64,000 bases of DNA from Lepidonotus clava (Eukaryota; Annelida; Polychaeta; Phyllodocida; Polynoidae), in the NCBI GenBank assembly GCA_936440205.1, contig OW387147.1:21601629-21665628 (forward strand), in the 5' to 3' direction. Within the stretch, counting starts at the first letter, position 1, and the number at the start of each line of letters is the position of its first letter. A program made the translations under genes and the position numbers. The notes below the pieces were generated by a model, which was not told the origin of the DNA, did not search any database, and worked only from the letters and a program-made list of their open reading frames with translations. Shown piece by piece: positions 35,208-47,435 of the stretch.

Positions 35208-37490
35208 CACCCCGCCACTTGTCTCCGCCATTGATCCCCACCACCCACTTCCGGTATCAACGAGCACTTCCGGTGCCGACGGAGTATAACCTTGTCAATC
35301 TCGGGTGGGCGATAATAGCGGAAAGATGACACATCATTTGACTGCCAACACCAAAGGGCTTACTCCATACAAGCCCGGACCTGAATATTCAAAATTCCCC
35401 CTCCCAGCGCATATACATCCATTGAATACATTACTCTCAGGGTGACGTATCTTTTACTGTGAGAATCGAAAGACTGGGCGACTTTTATCCCAGGCAATGC
35501 GACTAATAAGACCGGCGACAAAGATTACAGAGATGTTCTACAATCGTCGCTAATCCCGGTGAGACTCGGGGAGTTCCGGAAATCGATAGACTTTTGACGA
35601 TTCCATCGCCAGACGCGGCAGAGACGCGGGACAGACGCTGTAATGTCTGACGCCGGCCGACGCTGGCGCCACCTGGGGACGGTCGGCTTTTGTCCTGAGC
35701 ATACCCAGAATTCCCCGCGCGGATGTCCGACGGAGGAGCCCATGCTGGAGCATCTGGGAGGGGGATTGGGGTGGGTAGGTGGGGTGATGGGGGTGGGATG
35801 GGGGGAGTTGAGGCTTGGGAGTTGTTTACTGTGTCCGTATAGCCACGTTTTGTGTCAAGCAACACAGAGTGAAGGGTGTTAGAAATAGTGATTGGCATTA
35901 CGAAACATGTATCATAGTGATGAAAAAGACCGGTATCGCTCATTTTGATGATACCATTAAAAGTATAGCTGTCAAGTAACCGGTTTAGGCCTAGGCATTA
36001 CACATGTGATTTAAATACCAACCAAATCCTCAGGGGAAAATAGGGAAAACAATAAATTGAATAAGATATACTATAGATGTAGGCCTACATACGGCACATG
36101 GTTACAGCACCCTGCCCCCACCATGGCCCTTGAGTACCTCACGTACACGTATCACAACGACAAGCTATGTATCCCAGCAGGCAGTTGTTTCTGTACTGGG
36201 TACAGAAACCCCTTTCTCAAGCTTCAAAGTTTATAGGCTATACCAAGTCGGACCAACCTCGAGTTACCATCATCTAGAACTCTAGATATAGCATATATGG
36301 CACGACCTTATTATCTCCCTCTTTATGTATAAGAGATACAGCACAACAACAATATCAAAACAAAGGTCCCAGTCTCGTGTACATTGCTAAGTGTCGGAGC
36401 AGAGCCTCGTTTCCGGACTCTAGGTGAGTCGGTTCCGGTTCCGGTCGGGCCGAGGTCCACTAACGGGAAGCCATGACATATGGCCGTGCGCGTCTTCAGG
36501 GCGTCCTCCAGGGGATGGGTCAGGGTAGGGGTCAGGGGTCAGGTCGGACCATCCGCCTACAGAATGCAGTAGTGTCTTATACTCCTTCGATACACGCTAG
36601 ACCTATACAGATCCCTCTTTGCTATCCTACTGCACTGCAAATTTTTATTCAGTGTTTATCAGGTATCAGGCATCATCAGGTTTATCAGCTAGATAACATA
36701 TCTGCTACAATTAATGTAAATCTATTCATTACCCTCGATGCTGCATTGGCAAGTGTTATTTGCATTTGTAAATTGTAATAGCCACAGCTGTTTGCACTCA
36801 CTCTGTGTAACGCACATCAATTTGATGAAAAGGGAAGGGAGGTTAAGCAACCCCAAGGCATCTCGATACGTCAACGTATCTCTAATTTCTATACTTACAA
36901 GCTTTGCCTGAGAGTGCATTTAAAGAACCTTTTAAGACTGAACTGATATTTCATTACTATAGGTGCATGGTATTAAACTTTTATAATAACATTTCTCAAT
37001 TATGGCATATTAAGTGAGATACGAGATACGTTACGTTTACGTTAGCCTAATAGGGGTTGTTAACTTATCGTTGAATCAAAAGGGTTATTCAGTTTTCTTG
37101 GCATCGTCCTTAGAGTGTAAGCCCATTGATGGGGAAGCTCAATAAATGGGATATGGGAAGATACTATGGAAGAACTCGCTCCAAGTTCAATACGAGCAGC
37201 TCGTGTCAGCAGTGAGTAACTTATCGACATGTACACAGATATACACTGAGCAACTCGAATAGTCCCATCAAGGCGAACCGACTCTATGGGGCTCAGCACT
37301 GCAGGAGCAAATACGCCCCAATTCCCTATACTCCCGTCATCCCATCCCCCAGCCCCTGGAGCTGATACCATATCCCCCTGGAGTGATGTGAAGATGTAAA
37401 GTCGCGCGCCCCGGCCGTCCTATATGGTATCGGCCGGCCTCTTCATTTGTCTGATAGGTGCCGTCACGCCGCCGACGCCCTCCAGGGAGA
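35208..37490. other. Unannotated; GC-rich at 35500-35800 and 36400-36560
   Basis: Two CpG-rich patches are present. The second holds a strong donor motif (CTCTAG/GTGAGTCGG, near 36418-36431) after a short unfamiliar open frame. GAGCAGCTC lies at 37194-37202 and GAGCAACTC near 37248. No exon could be called. Confidence 0.45.
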
Positions 37491-37760
37491 TAAGGTTGCC
37501 ATGGTGATCACATGGCTCTCACACCTCCCGCCGGTATTTGTTGTCATGGTGACGCTATCAGGTCATGAGTTTATGACTTAGTCCTATCAGACAGTGGCTT
37601 GGGCTGGTGATGGTGGATGAGTTCGATTTGGTACGGGCGGCGTATACCGCTATATAGTAACGTCGGTTATCTTGTTACGACGACCCCGACCGGCGCCGCT
37701 TCCGACGGGGAGGGCGGCGTCTTCCGCCGCCGGGGGTGACCGATACGGCGCGGGCCGACT
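37475..37760. promoter_or_regulatory. GC-rich island with two RFX X-boxes
   Basis: GTTGCCATGGTGAT (37495-37508, one mismatch) and GTTGTCATGGTGAC (37540-37553, perfect to consensus) lie 45 bp apart beside a CCTCCAGGG word. CpG-rich DNA with CGGCGCCGCTTCCGACGGGG follows. The combination suits a cilia-gene type promoter. The gene is not recognised. Confidence 0.4.
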
Positions 37761-38780
37761 CCACGGCCGGCAACCTCCCCCACACCATCTATCTGTACCC
37801 CCGCTATACCCTGGCTACTACTACTACTGGAGGACTGGGATGGATCTCTAGTCTTCGCCGGTTGTTTTCATCCTTTCGAGAGGCCCAGCGCCGACGCCTT
37901 GCATGGTGTCACTTATATATAATATATCCTGTCTGAATTTTCGAAAGGATACCTTTTTCTAGCTTTATTTCCTTGATTGAACATTTAATAGACCAACGCA
38001 TTTTGCCCTCCCACTTGTTTTATTATGACTGAATGTAGCTATTTTTCATATGAAGTGGTTCTTCAGCTCCCATACTTGAATGGCACAGCTAAAAAGCTCC
38101 CAGCATTATGTAGTTGCCCAATACGACAATCCAGCTTCTAATTTTAGGTGCCCCGTGGTATGTTTCGGTTGTCCCAGAACCAGACTTTCGAAAAACAAAA
38201 TCTTCTCTATTTCCGTTCCCCTTTCAGTTTCTGTGCCTTGAAATCCCTGCATTTCTTTATTTTCTACGCAGCTAAATGATATATTTTCCGCTCTATAAAT
38301 CTTTCTGAACCTATGCCAAATGCCTTCATTTCTTCATTCCTTTCCAGAAGGTCATGTTTCTATTCATCCTGACTCCCGTAGAACATGTCACACGTGCGTT
38401 CCTGTACCAGTCAGTGACAGGCTAATACCAGAGGCCCGTTTCCGCCCCGTCGCCATAAGACACGACGGGGTGGGTGAGGGCCTAATTGGGCTCCAGACCG
38501 AATAACAAACATCAGCATCAGAGTTCATTAAGGCCCTGCCAGAACGCGGATATTGCCCTGTCAACGCCCTACGTCATTTAGGACCCTGGTGTCAACCTCA
38601 AGAACCTTTCTGAATATTGGAGATGGTGAGGGTGGGGGTGGGGGTGTAGTGCAATGGAGGAAGGTTTACAAAAAGAAAGCCATGTCCCAAAGTAGACGTA
38701 ACAAGGCAATTCCGGAAACCTTGGGGTCCTTGGGCCAACACAAAATGGCCAGCGCTGGCCCGCCGGGCTCATGAATTAAC
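37761..38780. other. Nothing recognisable
   Basis: Mixed composition with short ORFs only. Confidence 0.5.
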
Positions 38781-38920
38781 AACACTAACAAGCCCGCCAC
38801 TTGACAGCTCGCGCATGCGCCGAGGAAACGGCTGACGGCGACGAATGGCGCGCCGCCTGGTCTTCTATTGGCGGTTGTGGGCAGGAGGGAGGGGCCGGAG
38901 GGCACTGGAGGAGGTTGATG
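38781..38920. promoter_or_regulatory. NRF1-containing promoter-like island
   Basis: A perfect NRF1 palindrome GCGCATGCGC lies at 38811-38820. GAATGGCGC (YY1-like) follows about 23 bp downstream and an inverted CCAAT box (CTATTGGC) near 38865. The following plus-strand frame is open for 110 codons from 38845 but is unfamiliar. Confidence 0.4.
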
Positions 38921-41096
38921 GGGGCAAAGTACCTTTAAGTAGCCGGAGGACATTGCAGTTACTTAAGATCATAGTCGTTGCCCTGGACATTTGGTGGAAA
39001 GGATATGGAGGGCGTGTGTCCAAGCGTTCAGGAGATGTGAGGGCGATTTTGTGTGGTTCTTCCTGTCTGTTAAACAGGCCCTCATATTTTTTTTCCAACC
39101 AAAGGAAATGGGGTCGTTTTGTTAAGCTGGTAGAAGGATCCAATTTTCTTGGATGTGATTCTGCGGTGCGGAAATAACATGGCACTTTATTAAGCACTCT
39201 TAATCTAGGGAAGCCTATGCTTGGATTCTTATGCATGGTCTATACAACGTTCATGTACATTTCAACATACATGCTTACAATTAGACTTACCCCTACCATA
39301 ACACGCAATATAATTTATTATAGCCATTATCTGAAATCTACATCAATTTGGGATGCTGGGATTTGAGTTTTTTTTCGAGTGCACAGTCCAAGATCAACAT
39401 TTCGAGTTCAACAAACAGAACTTTTTACATAGATGGAACAAGCAGTACAAGATGGCTTCGAGCATTTTGACATCAAAGAAATCATCCCCTCTCACGTTGG
39501 TACAATCAACAGTACCAGGATGGAAAGATTGTGTCAGACGGGCTAATTCGTTTACAACCTCTATGGATTTTCTCTTGAATCCAATTCCGGCTCCCATCCA
39601 TATAGGCCCACCAGGCCTTTCCACCGAAGACAATTTAATCTAACCCCAGGGTGGACTGCAAAGCGCCTTCCTCTTGTTGGAGCAAATTGGGTCTGTCGAT
39701 TTTCGCCTCAGATTAGAATGGCCCATACTGGCTGGGCCATGTCCTTTTAATTCAAAGTTCATCTTAAAGTTAAGCGAATCAATGAGTGCATTGATTGCAT
39801 ACCGCTCCCAGTGGAACTGCATGTAAATACTGCGAGCCCGCGGGACGCATCGCCCAACCAGATTGGGTAAGGCCTACTCTCGCGCAACCGGATTGGATAA
39901 GGTTTGCGCGCGCCAACTGATGTCATTGATTGTACGCTAATCCCGCCCTGCCATCGATTGATGTAAATTGCCAGTCTGATTGAATTTTTGTGTCTGTGAG
40001 GCCTGTACTGTCAGCACCGACAAATTGGGTTAGCATAGAGGGGCATGTTCTCGACACTGGGAGGCGCAGCCAGCCCGGCCTTAGATGAGTTATTGTTTCC
40101 AATCGTGTACAGCATCGCTACTATTTACTCACCAATCACTGGTAAGCACACAGCCTACCTGCCTTTTTACATTTTAGTAGGCAGGGATTAAAAGGAGTTG
40201 GCTATTCAATGATGGGTGGGGAGATAAAACAGGTCTTGTGATTGTAATTCATGAGTTGGTTACAAATTACTGAATTAACAAACCTGCTTTCTTTATGCGT
40301 GATAATGCATATTCCAATAAATAGCACGTGGAATTGGAAACAATTGAGAGATAGATCTTGCCTTTTCTGTATCACATGATCTTTTTAGATAATGTATGGA
40401 AGCACTAAGGGATGCTATTCTAAGACCGTTACAATACACGCACTAGGAAGTGCATCCTATGCTATCCTCATGATTACAACTTGTATATGAATCCCCATGC
40501 GTGTGTACGGTATAGCATTTATCTGATCATCAACATGCAATAAAAACAATCGAGAATCATCAAAACTAAGTGAGATACACATGTTCTTAGGACACACAGA
40601 AACAGGGGGTAAAAGTCCCTCAGGAAATGGACGCGTGACAAAATGCCCCAAACGCCCAACTCAGACATGATTGTAAGAGACAAAAAGGGGGGCATAAAAC
40701 TACCATACCTGTAGCCCGTGGGCCATTCTTCCCACCAACCGCCCTGCAGACATGCGACCGGTCGATGGCAGCCTCAACCAATACTCGACTGAAGAACAAC
40801 TCAAGGCTGCCACAATTAGTTTCTTAGAAGCCAATGTAATATTTCCAGTGGCCCCAGAGAAAGGCGGTTTTCATGATCTTCTATCATGAGGGTCTCTCAA
40901 CCACGCGATTGAATTGAAGGGAAAACATGAGCAATCTCTGGGGGCCACTGTTGACTGGAAATTCCTTGAGAGCCAGCCACACAAAAAACACATTGGGTTC
41001 CTGATTATTTCTACTCCTATGGCAACAATCCAAGACTACATATTTGATGTCGGGGTCAAATGAACAAGGAATATCCCCTAGAGGCAAGTGGGTAGG
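38921..41096. other. Unannotated; 30-bp duplication at 39850
   Basis: At 39850-39910 two adjacent 30-bp copies read TCGCCCAACCAGATTGGGTA and TCGCGCAACCGGATTGGATA before AAGG. At 40750-40889 an acceptor-like tract (ccgccctgcag) precedes a 45-codon frame that looks protein-like but is unfamiliar, and I do not call it. Confidence 0.45.
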
Positions 41097-41231
41097 AATC
41101 CCATCATGCAGTGCACAAAGACGACACAACAGTTGTTAATGACGTCACTTCCGGGTGTGTGAGTGGCTGTGGGAAGGGGGCGCTGCAGTGCATGCCTTGA
41201 GGGGACGCCATTTTGTGTGGAAATTGGAAGG
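41097..41231 (+). promoter_or_regulatory. TATA-less promoter with ZNF143, CRE, ETS and YY1 sites
   Basis: In order on the plus strand: a ZNF143/Staf-like TCCCATCATGCAGTGC (41099-41114), a perfect CRE TGACGTCA (41140-41147) overlapping an ETS site CACTTCCGGG (41146-41155), and CGCCATTTTG (41206-41215), which resembles a YY1 initiator. The donor-like GGAAG/GTAAAA follows at 41231. The order suits a housekeeping promoter firing rightwards with a short non-coding first exon. The gene itself is not recognised, and antisense or bidirectional use is possible. Confidence 0.45.
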
Positions 41232-43616
41232 TAAAAGTGGCCATTGTATGGAGTAGGGGGAACACAGAGTCTAACTACAACTTCTGATTGTCTGATTGCT
41301 TGACAGAACCGCAAACATTGTCCACAGAACGCCTGGAGGAGAAAGCGAGTGTCCCACAGAAGTTGAGTGATAAATATTGGCCAGGTAATGATGTTTGACT
41401 GCTTTGTATTGTGAGGGGATGAGGATGAAGGAAAACCTTCCCTCTTCTACTTCCGCACGGGTGAGCAACTCCAATAGGTTGAAGCTCCAATGAGTTGCTC
41501 AAAGGAAACAACTAAAAAGTCGAACAGGTGGCATTCAGCTTGTTTGGTTAATACACAGTGGCAACAAAGCCGAGATTGTCAAATGAAGGATTTGCAACTC
41601 GCATGTAAATTCTGTTACTGAATTAGCGATTTAATTAACATTGGAATTGAATAACCCTATAATGTTCTAGTTTGTACTTTTTTGATTCTACATTACCAAA
41701 TAATAAGAATAGATTCTGACTTCGTTTATTCTCCCTGTACATTGAACATAAAAATAAATGTGTTAAAACCTCATATTACACATTAGAGCGATTGGATCAT
41801 TATATCCTGTGGAAATATCTTCTTCATCATAATCCCCATCCCCTCTAGGTACTTCTGCACTGAAAATCATAAAGAAGTTATACCCTGATAATTGGGTATT
41901 TTCAAACACCAATAATGAGACATTCGAAAATGAAAAGTTAATGAAGGGTGCTTCTATTAGAGACTGATTGAGGGAGTGATCGAGTCTGGAGCATCTAGGA
42001 ACCGCCGGTGAGCCCGTGATTTAATTATTGCTCAATATCGATGAAGGAACATAGTTTTTCAATCTGATCATTAATCATTGAGTAATAAGTCTTAATTTTG
42101 TGTCTCATCCATCCCTTTATGGGATAGATCCTTCGAGGTTCTATTATCTAAAAGACTGTGGAACTATAGTGACCAAAGTTAACGTCGCAGATCCAACGTC
42201 CTCCTAGTGCAAACTAGGAACACTATTCTGTACTTAGTTCCCTCTGATTTTAGGTTACCATTACTTACGATCTCAGATTTTGATAACTTTCCTGGAGGTA
42301 GTTCTATTCTTATTACAATTATGGTAAGAAATGTTCGTAATTATATACAACAAATAATCGTGATTGATCATAACTGCTCACAATTCCGGGTGGCATAATC
42401 ATTCTGAATTAAGATTCTGAATTCTGAAAAAGAGGATAATGGCTTTATCCCCGTTCTACCCCACCTCATTCTCCTTCTAAAACCTCAGATCATACCCCTC
42501 CCACTGTTCCGTGTCTTTCCCCTTCCGTATTTCTCTTTACTTTACCTTCCCATTCCCTTAATCCCTCCGTTATCCCGCTGATCCCCCAAGCCCTCCAGGG
42601 TCCCAGGCTCACTCAACCGGATCATAGACCAATATCAAGCCCCCATACCCCCCGTGGCCTCATATCAACCAGTGAGATCCCATATCCACCCAATCCCAAA
42701 TCCACTCCCATAGTCCCATATCCACAACAATTTCCTGCTGCCACTGGTACAGATTAGTACAGACTGAATGGAGGGGAGGGGTTGGTGGGTTCTGTATCAG
42801 GACATTTCAAAGGGGCATCGATTGTTACTGTTCTCCTGACGGGGGACTGACTCTTGGTTCAAACACGGCTATACTCCAGTGTGATTTTGGATAAGGATAT
42901 TGCATTCGGAAGGATTTGATGCGGCTTACAGGAGGACGCTCAGGCTATCCTTACACATCTTGGAAATAGGATTAGACTGGGTCTGGGAAAAGACAAGTTG
43001 TATGCTTTTATGTTATTTCTTTTGCTCTTGATGTAAGTTTTGATCTACACTATATAAGTGCGTGTAAGCTTGAGATATTACATGTATGCCATATGGACTA
43101 GTACATATGCGTGGAAGCTTAAAAGAAACCGGTTTATCGGTTCTTGTCTGGGCCAATAACATCTGCCACATCTCCCAGGCAGTCTATACGTCATTTCAAC
43201 ACGTGGTGTTACTCTGATTGTCATATAGCCACCCCTAGGCAAGTTCTCAATGAACAACTGCGATACAAGTCGATAAAGTTCTATGTTCCATTCTATAAGG
43301 AATGTAATTGAACATGTACACAGCACAGTTTTAAAGTAAAACATATAGGTTCCCGAGCAATTATTAAGCAGTAATGCAATCCTGCTGTACAGTCGACTCC
43401 ACACCTTCATTCATGAAATCTATGAAAATATAGAACTGCTATGACCAAAGGGTTGAACCAAGTTCCATAGACAAGTTATAAAGTTGTGGATTACGTGGCA
43501 TTTGGGCATTAACATCATAGGGTGGATTATAATTTCAAGGGCTTAAAGAAATGTGGTGTATGCAAGGGATACTGGGGGTGTGTGGCCCTCGATGCCCCTG
43601 GCCAAGCCATGACACT
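41232..43616. other. Presumed intron or intergenic DNA
   Basis: GAGCAACTC and GAGTTGCTC face each other at 41463-41500. A pyrimidine-rich stretch lies at 42450-42730. No exon recognised. Confidence 0.5.
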
Positions 43617-43765
43617 GCACAGATCCAAAACCAGGCACCTTTACAAACATAACCCCTCAGAACAAGGCCCCCCACAGCCATAACCCCTCAAAAACCAGGA
43701 CCCACATCAACCATAACCCTCAAAAACCAGGCCCCACCACCATAACCAGGGCCATAACCCCATCC
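43617..43765. repeat. 31-33 bp tandem repeat, about 4 copies
   Basis: CATAACCCCTCA-type starts recur at 43648, 43679, 43712, 43741 and 43753, each followed by an AACCAGGCCC-like block. The last units are shortened. Confidence 0.7.
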
Positions 43766-44694
43766 CAACGGCGAACCTGCCCACACTCCACACTACAACC
43801 AGACTCCCCATCCCCATCGATCCAGTCATCACATTATGAGGTCTGCAAGCTTACCTTCTCCGCCTAACCCAATACTGTGCGGATTCCCAGTCACTAAGTG
43901 AATGCAGCCCCCTAAGCCCTGGGTCTCCCTGTCCCTGTGCTTCGTCCCTCCCTTCCTACCTCCCTCTCTCTGCACAGACCCCGAATTAATGCTCCAATTT
44001 GTCGTCATTCAGGGCCACCAGACACAGGGCAGTCGGGGGCAGGAGCCGCTGGGGGCGCTCGTGTATGAAGGATGGGATAGTTCCCCTGGGCTTGAATCAT
44101 ACATGGGCCCTGACCCTCTGGCTTGATCAGCTCGCCGACGACTCGCAGATGCTCATGTATGTGTTTGTGTTAGGCAGGCCTGGCGTAGAATTTCTAACAT
44201 CAAGCCTTTGGAGATGTGTGCAAGGTAATGTCTTTTTTAATTTGCCATTTACTTTGTTAACAGAATTATCTGATGTGCAGCTGGCAGTACATAGCCAATA
44301 TAGTTACAACAAAGCAACCTATTATGACTAAGGTGTTTCATCCCTGTTTGGCTGGAAAGGCGATAGTTATGTTCAGGCTAATTGCTGGATTGTGTTTAAT
44401 CTAGATAAAACAAGATCCTGGTATAAGTGGTATATGATTCCTGCAGGCCCTAATTACTTAATGATTTAATACTTCGTTTTGGATCTTCCCGTGTCTATAG
44501 ATGTTTCAACATGTGAACATTTCCTGCTTGTGTCCGATGAACACATGTTACCCAACCAATGGCAAGCGCATTACTGGTTAGTGCTTACAGTCTAAAAGGA
44601 CAAAGCCGAAAATTGCCATATTTCCAGATAGATTTGCCAATGCTTCAAAAAAAAAGTGGGGAGTCTGGACGAATGTTTTGCAATGGCTATAAGT
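43766..44694. other. Unannotated
   Basis: A minus-strand donor CTTAC near 43850-43854 and a plus-strand pair around 44173-44227 were examined. The resulting frames are short and unfamiliar. Pyrimidine-rich DNA lies at 43920-43980. Confidence 0.5.

Positions 44695-44740
<46 letters not shown>
44695..44740. repeat. (TTG)n microsatellite, about 15 units
   Basis: An uninterrupted TTG run of 46 bases. It creates polyvaline and polyglutamine frames on the two strands that are not genes. Confidence 0.95.
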
Positions 44741-45259
44741 CCACGTCCTACGAGTAACATAATATCTTCCAGTGGTCCAAAGATTCGAATGAGATGAGAA
44801 AATGGAATATTTACAAGTAATAACTAACACATTACTCATCAACTTTCAGAACTAAATCTGAAAGTTCCTGCTGTCTCCTTATCACCCATACAAATGTCCC
44901 ACACACCACCTCCAGTTGGCCCTTTCCCACAGTACATACACAATCAATACAACCCCACTCTAGTACAAAGAAGGATCATCCCCACCTCCAGGCGCTCTCA
45001 TAATACATAATTAGTCCCACAAAACGAGGGATGAACCCCCACCCTCCACCACTACCCACCCCGACTGGCGTTATGCAAGGCTGGCATTGTGGTATTGTAC
45101 AAACAGGCTAATATTGTGGCCACCTTGGGAGATGAGCCCCTAATCCGGCCGTAATATGCCCGGGGCCGCCCTGGAGGCACCCTGGAGGCAGGGGCTAAAG
45201 CTGTCCCAATCACGTCCCAGCGGCCGGCGTTTTCCCACGCTGACCCGCGGGCCACTCAC
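44741..45259. other. Unannotated; GC-rich at 45060-45255
   Basis: Contains two CTGGAGGCA words near 45172-45190. No gene called. Confidence 0.5.
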
Positions 45260-45283
45260 CGCCATTCATCATGCACCTTTAGG
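45260..45283 (-). other. Possible 24-nt microexon or first-exon edge
   Basis: On the minus strand a strong acceptor (cattttttcccttag) is followed after 24 bases by a strong donor (GGCG/GTGAGTGG). The enclosed bases contain ATGATGAATGGCG. It could be a microexon (one frame open) or the end of a first exon with a start codon. Chance is not excluded. Confidence 0.2.
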
Positions 45284-45780
45284 CTAAGGGAAAAAATGTT
45301 TCTGGGCAAGCTGGTGGTCAGTGGTCGTATGTGATTTGAAACTTTATAACTAAGGTGTTTGTAGTTGTTTGTTTTCAGTATACGAATTCATGATCATATA
45401 TATAGATATGTTAAAAACAATGGAAAAAGTATCTAGTTATCAAAAACAAGGTGTTATTCTTAATTAACATTAATTTTGGAAAACCATCTAAGTATCCCTT
45501 TAGGTGAATTATCAAAAATATATAATTTGTTAACAGTTTCAAGCCGTCTATTTGAATGCTTTATCTCGGAAAGGGCCTAAATCGACTGGACACGCAATAA
45601 TACAGACAAACTGTACTAGTACTCGCACTGTAAACTCCAAGACTTTCTCCTTTTCAAGGAACTTACAAAGTTTCATACTTTCAAATAATACGTCCACAAA
45701 TGTGCCTTTGATCAGAAACAAATATGTATTTTGTTTGGCCCCAGTCGTAGCCCCCAAAGTGACCCGGACAAATCCACCTC
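45284..45780. other. Nothing recognisable
   Basis: AT-rich DNA between the preceding splice-like motif and the following promoter-like island. Confidence 0.5.
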
Positions 45781-45986
45781 TCAACGGGCTGATGACTTCC
45801 CCTCCACCGCGCATGCGCCAAATCCGCGCTGACCAATCAACGCCCTCCTTAAGTAACACTTCATGGGCCAATGACGGAGGAGCTTTCAAATGGATGTGGT
45901 GGCGGGCTTGGGGGACAGAGCGTTACTGTGATTGGTCTAGGCCTAGTTGTGATGAGTTCGCGCGGAATATTGCGTTTTCTGGAGGT
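45781..45986 (+). promoter_or_regulatory. NRF1 and CCAAT promoter-like island
   Basis: GCGCATGCGC (45809-45818) is a perfect NRF1 palindrome. CCAAT boxes lie at 45833 and 45868 and an inverted one (ATTGG) at 45931. The donor-like CTGGAG/GTAATG is at 45985. No TATA box is placed. This suits a housekeeping promoter with a short first exon on the plus strand, although NRF1 promoters are often bidirectional. Confidence 0.42.
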
Positions 45987-47435
45987 AATGTGGCAAACGA
46001 GGGGGACAAGCAGTAAGCCTGATCAACTTTGAGGAAGTTGTTTACCAGAAGCACAGACTGCAGGGGCGACAACAGGATTTTGGGAGAAAAATGGGAGTGG
46101 GGGGGGGGGGGGGTCTGCATGTAATAAAGAAAGTAAACTACTGATAAGACTAAAACTGTTGTGTTCAAGTATCCTGACCTGCCCTAAATCTGTTCTTAAG
46201 GAAACGTTTTATTATGATTGTTGATGCTGGAGAGGGTTACTTTTCAACCTGTTGGGAAAGCATTTTTTCATCTAGACATTGTGAAAGGTTTTTATTCCAA
46301 AAGCTAACAATTAATACTGATGTGACTAATTCAATGATATTTTCTCACGGCTTTCCTAGACCTACATTCTAAGGGATTACAAGCCCCATCAGCCTATAGG
46401 CCTAGCTCTTGGTCTATATTCTTAAAGAAGCTAGAATAAGATAGTTTCAGTGACCAAGGAAAAACATGTCGGTGTCATAACATTTTCGCTAAAAACGTTG
46501 ATGGGAAACAAACATCAAAACGTCATAGAAACAATCGAGAATCCTTACATCTACAGGTTCACACGTCGACATACAAGTCACATCTCTTTAAAATGCCATC
46601 CATATGCTCTTCTCCCATACGCAGTGTTTGTTGCACACAAAAATAGGGCTTACATGTAGCATTGACACAATGGCTTTTCAAAAGGCACATGTATATTCCC
46701 TCCAAGCTTTCCAATGCAGTCCCGTGTGCCTATAACAGCTTGGAAGAATGCAAAGAATGCTTCAACTCGAGCAATGACCTTTACCCGAAAATCAACCACT
46801 TGGTTACCTATGGGAGGTCTGGCAGAGTAAGTGTCAAGTAATTCATTTGGCTTGGGGAATGCACTTTGCAACAGAAGAGCTCTAAAGTACCTGGGCTATC
46901 CATGGGAGCTGCTCATGTGATGTTTGTAGCTGCTCTTGTGATGTTGGGCTGTTATAGGTAAACCCTGGACATCGTTCATAGATCGATAAACTCATCTCTT
47001 AATACCCCAACTAGATGTAAGGCCTTTTTCCTTGATGGTGGAAGAATAATTTTGAAAAGGAATGGGGATCATAGTGGTTATTCGTATAACAAATAAGTAA
47101 TTTTGTATAATACCAATATTTTTACTAAATACTAATATATGGATTGCTCATATATGTATCCGCGGCTGCAAGCATCTAATACCCCTTCACTGATACATAC
47201 TGATACAAGTATCACAATGGTTATAGGCCTATCTGGATGCGCAGCCCAACCCGAAAGTAGAATAATATATCATACAAAGATCAATCGTCTGAATGAGAGG
47301 GAAATCCACCCATTTAACTTTACAGTAATCACTTTTAAAAGGTTAGCCGGCAAATAGTAGATACGAAAAGGTTATGAAAACTCTGGAAAAAACAACCACC
47401 CACCCTTTTACACCAACTTTACGACTTTCACTGGT
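45987..47435. other. Unannotated; poly-G run at 46098
   Basis: A run of about 16 G lies at 46098-46113. GAGCTGCTC lies at 46906-46914, followed by a similar TAGCTGCTC. No gene recognised. Confidence 0.5.

Noticed and set aside
35503-35943. 146-codon minus-strand ORF in a CpG-rich patch
   Set aside because: Composition-driven frame with several overlapping ORFs and no recognisable domain.
40750-40889. Protein-like 45-codon frame after an acceptor tract
   Set aside because: It ends in a stop without a recognised family or upstream exon. Chance is as likely.
44559-44762. Polyvaline and polyglutamine ORFs
   Set aside because: They are translations of the (TTG)n microsatellite.
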